Source of the DNA: Chitinophagaceae bacterium | Lineage (GTDB): Bacteria; Bacteroidota; Bacteroidia; Chitinophagales; Chitinophagaceae | DNA: 64,000 nucleotides | Assembly: GCA_016719015.1 (NCBI GenBank) | Contig: JADKAZ010000004.1 | Span: forward strand, 124,001 to 188,000 | Direction of reading: 5' to 3' | In this document: positions 61,814 to 64,000 of the stretch, in pieces | Layout of the letters: each line of letters opens with the position of its first letter | Position numbering within the stretch: position 1 is the first letter of the stretch | Notes under the pieces: generated by a model | The model's input: the letters and a program-made list of their open reading frames with translations, nothing else | Database searches by the model: none | Told to the model about the DNA's origin: nothing | Position numbers and translations under genes: made by a program

Positions 61814-64000
61814 ATGGAATCAACCCGGGATTTAGAAGTCGATGCTGAAAAATTATCATTTGATAAATTCAGAGAGGCAGTACTGAATGATTTCAGGATG
61901 GCCTGTATCAGCCGGGAAACCAGTTTGTTAGGCAGAAAAGAAGTGTTGGGTGGCAAAGCCAAGTTTGGCATTTTTGGAGATGGTAAAGAGGTGGCCCAGG
62001 TAGCTATGGCCAAATTTTTTCAACCCGGTGATTTTCGCAGTGGCTACTACAGGGATCAGACTTTTATGTTTGCGGCAGGGCTTACAACAGCCGAACAAAT
62101 TTTTGCACAGCTATATGCCAACCCCGATGTGAACGTTGAAGGATTCAGCGCCGGCCGTCAGATGAATTGCCATTTTGCCACCAAAATGGTGAATGAAAAC
62201 GGTGAATGGCTTGAACTTAGTGGACTCAAAAATATTTCCAGTGATATAGCTCCTACGGCAGGACAAATGCCAAGAGCCCTTGGACTTGCCTTTGCCTCAA
62301 AAGCTTTCCGGAATATCGAACAGCTTCATGCATTTAAGCATCTTTCTGATAATGGTAATGAAGTTTGTTTTGCTACTATTGGCGATGCCTCTACCAGTGA
62401 AGGACATTTTTGGGAAACCATCAATGCGGCAGGTGTGTTACAAGTTCCCCTTGCTGTTTTTGTTTGGGATGATGGCTATGGAATTTCTGTTCCTAAAAAA
62501 TACCAGACTACTAAAGCATCCGTTTCAGATGCGCTTAGCGGTATGCAAAAAAATGAGGGTACCAACGGACTTAATATTTACAAAGTAAAAGGTTGGGACT
62601 ATGCCGGGATGTGTGAAGTGTTTGAAGAAGGAATAAGGGTGGCAAGAGAGACACATACACCTGTTTTATTTCATGTAGAAGAAATAACACAACCACAAGG
62701 GCATTCTACTTCTGGCAGTCATGAAAGATATAAGAGTCCGGAACGTTTGGAATGGGAAAAAGAATGGGATGGAATTAAGAAAATGAAAGAATGGATTATT
62801 GAAAATGCACTGGTTGAAGAAAAGGAACTTGATGAAATAGTGCTAGCAGCAAAGGAACATGTGAAGGATAGTAAAATCGCTGCATGGGAGAAATTTATTA
62901 CACCGGTTAAGAACCAGGTGGCAAGGGCGACTGATCTCATGAATGCTATGGCAACAGCCATTCCTGAACATACTCCGGCACTGCAAAAAATGGCGGTGGA
63001 TTTATCAGTTATCCGGGATCCATTACGAAGAGATATTTTAAAAACACTCAATGCCGCATTAAATGTAGCAGGAAATGCTGATGCTGCTTTCTGGGCAAGA
63101 GATTATTATAATGACCTGTTGGCAGAAAATAAAAAATTATACAATACCCAGTTATACAATGAAGGGCCAAAGAGTGCTTTAAAGGTGAATGAAGTAAAAC
63201 CTGTTTTCTCCCCCGAAGCTCCTCTCCTGAACGGGTTCGAAGTACTGAATAAATTTTTTGATGAATTATTTTCCACCAATCCTAAAGTAGTAGCTTTTGG
63301 TGAAGACCTTGGATATATAGGAGATGTTAACCAGGGATTTAGTGGATTGCAGCAGAAACATGGCAATCAGCGGATCTTCGATACCGGTATAAGGGAACTA
63401 ACCATTATGGGTCAGGGCCTGGGTCTGGCAATGAGGGGGCTCCGTCCTATTGCCGAAATTCAATATCTCGATTATCTTTTATACGGATTGCAACCGCTGA
63501 GCGATGATGTGGCAACACTCCATTACAGAACTGCAGGTCAGCAAAGTTGCCCGTTAATCGTACGGACAAGAGGACATCGTTTAGAAGGAATCTGGCACAG
63601 TGGTTCCCCTATGGGCATGGTCATAAATGCCCTTCGGGGTATGTACGTCTGTGTTCCTAGAAATATGACACAGGCGGTGGGTATGTACAATACATTACTA
63701 AGAAGCAATGATCCCGGGCTGGTGGTTGAGTGCCTTAACGGTTACCGGCTGAAAGAAAAAGTACCAACCAACCTTCTTGATTTTACAGTGCCGTTGGGTG
63801 TACCCGAGGTAATAAAAGGGGGAACAGATATAACAATCGTTTCGTATGGCTCTACGCTGCGCATTATACAAGATGCAGTGAATATGCTGGAAGCCCAGGG
63901 AATCAGTTGTGAAATAATTGATGTACAAACTCTTTTGCCTTTTGATATTAACCACCAAATTCTTGACTCTCTCAAAAAAACCAACCGCATCGTTTTTGTA
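61814..64000 (+). CDS. 2-oxoacid dehydrogenase E1 fusion, second copy (3' end outside window)
   Basis: Open for 729 codons to the window edge. An alpha-like half (about 1-400) has the ThDP motif as GDASTSEG (about 191) with WDDGYGIS 30 residues later; a beta-like half starts near 473 (LNKFFDELFSTNPKVVAFGED) and holds FDTGIRELTIMGQGLGLAMRG. The gene is a distant paralogue of the 690-residue fusion at 899: the N-terminus is longer and the ThDP loop differs (WDDGYG for QDNNWG). The substrate may be pyruvate or branched-chain 2-oxoacids. The ATG at 61814 is set by a -7 box 4 bases upstream. The 3' end is beyond the window. Confidence 0.9.
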   Translation, partial: MESTRDLEVDAEKLSFDKFREAVLNDFRMACISRETSLLGRKEVLGGKAKFGIFGDGKEVAQVAMAKFFQPGDFRSGYYRDQTFMFAAGLTTAEQIFAQLYANPDVNVEGFSAGRQMNCHFATKMVNENGEWLELSGLKNISSDIAPTAGQMPRALGLAFASKAFRNIEQLHAFKHLSDNGNEVCFATIGDASTSEGHFWETINAAGVLQVPLAVFVWDDGYGISVPKKYQTTKASVSDALSGMQKNEGTNGLNIYKVKGWDYAGMCEVFEEGIRVARETHTPVLFHVEEITQPQGHSTSGSHERYKSPERLEWEKEWDGIKKMKEWIIENALVEEKELDEIVLAAKEHVKDSKIAAWEKFITPVKNQVARATDLMNAMATAIPEHTPALQKMAVDLSVIRDPLRRDILKTLNAALNVAGNADAAFWARDYYNDLLAENKKLYNTQLYNEGPKSALKVNEVKPVFSPEAPLLNGFEVLNKFFDELFSTNPKVVAFGEDLGYIGDVNQGFSGLQQKHGNQRIFDTGIRELTIMGQGLGLAMRGLRPIAEIQYLDYLLYGLQPLSDDVATLHYRTAGQQSCPLIVRTRGHRLEGIWHSGSPMGMVINALRGMYVCVPRNMTQAVGMYNTLLRSNDPGLVVECLNGYRLKEKVPTNLLDFTVPLGVPEVIKGGTDITIVSYGSTLRIIQDAVNMLEAQGISCEIIDVQTLLPFDINHQILDSLKKTNRIVFV

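Overview
The window looks like chromosomal DNA of a member of the Bacteroidota, most likely family Chitinophagaceae or a close relative (inference). Reasons: exact Bacteroidota-type -7 promoter boxes (TAnnTTTG) lie just upstream of many starts, Shine-Dalgarno sites are mostly absent, and there are families typical of the phylum (DUF4476, DUF1573 pairs, CarboxypepD_reg-like TonB receptor, large alpha-2-macroglobulin-like protein, E1 alpha/beta fusions, malic enzyme fused to a phosphotransacetylase domain). By eye G+C is near 40%, lower in 35.9-39.5 kb and 49.6-50.8 kb.

Layout. 0-6.7 kb: FAH-family hydrolase, fused 2-oxoacid dehydrogenase E1, aspS, a small membrane protein and an FAD oxidoreductase. 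6.8-14 kb: a 2,038-residue alpha-2-macroglobulin-like protein and a DUF4476 protein. 14-20.4 kb, all minus strand: sucD, an MlaF/MlaE-type ABC pair, maeB and an M20 peptidase. 20.5-24.5 kb, minus strand: deoC, a full aldehyde dehydrogenase, a truncated aldehyde dehydrogenase and a SPOR protein, apparently a deoxyribose/aldehyde catabolic unit. 24.7-29.3 kb: two secreted amidohydrolase-family proteins holding three domains, only one with an intact HxH metal site. 29.4-34.2 kb: ion channel, Thr-rich lipoprotein, secA. 34.4-39.9 kb: accessory, AT-rich block of exported proteins, a thioredoxin-fold protein without its CxxC, an XRE regulator and a repeat-rich intergenic region. 39.9-44.6 kb: response regulator, atpG, scpB, lysA, an exported protein. 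44.8-52 kb: C1 peptidase with DUF4384, thioredoxin-like protein, DUF4442 protein, beta-CASP metallohydrolase, DUF4136 lipoprotein, TPR/caspase-like protein. 52-64 kb: tRNA-Met, GNAT acetyltransferase, TonB receptor, aminotransferase, a 23-residue repeat protein, an uncharacterised membrane pair, two DUF1573 proteins and a second fused E1 that runs off the window.

Three things stand out. First, six genes between 42.2 and 50.8 kb carry at least fourteen small indels or in-frame stops although intact genes lie among them and nothing similar is seen elsewhere; scpB is one of them, so sequence error is more likely than decay. Second, several -7 boxes end 4-5 bases before the ATG, which predicts leaderless mRNAs; in two places the tail of the preceding gene's terminator hairpin itself forms or touches that -7 box. 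Third, there are intergenic palindromic repeat elements of several unrelated designs, and a secreted protein built from five perfect-length 23-residue repeats. No CRISPR array, insertion sequence or prophage was seen, and no complete novel system could be established from sequence alone.
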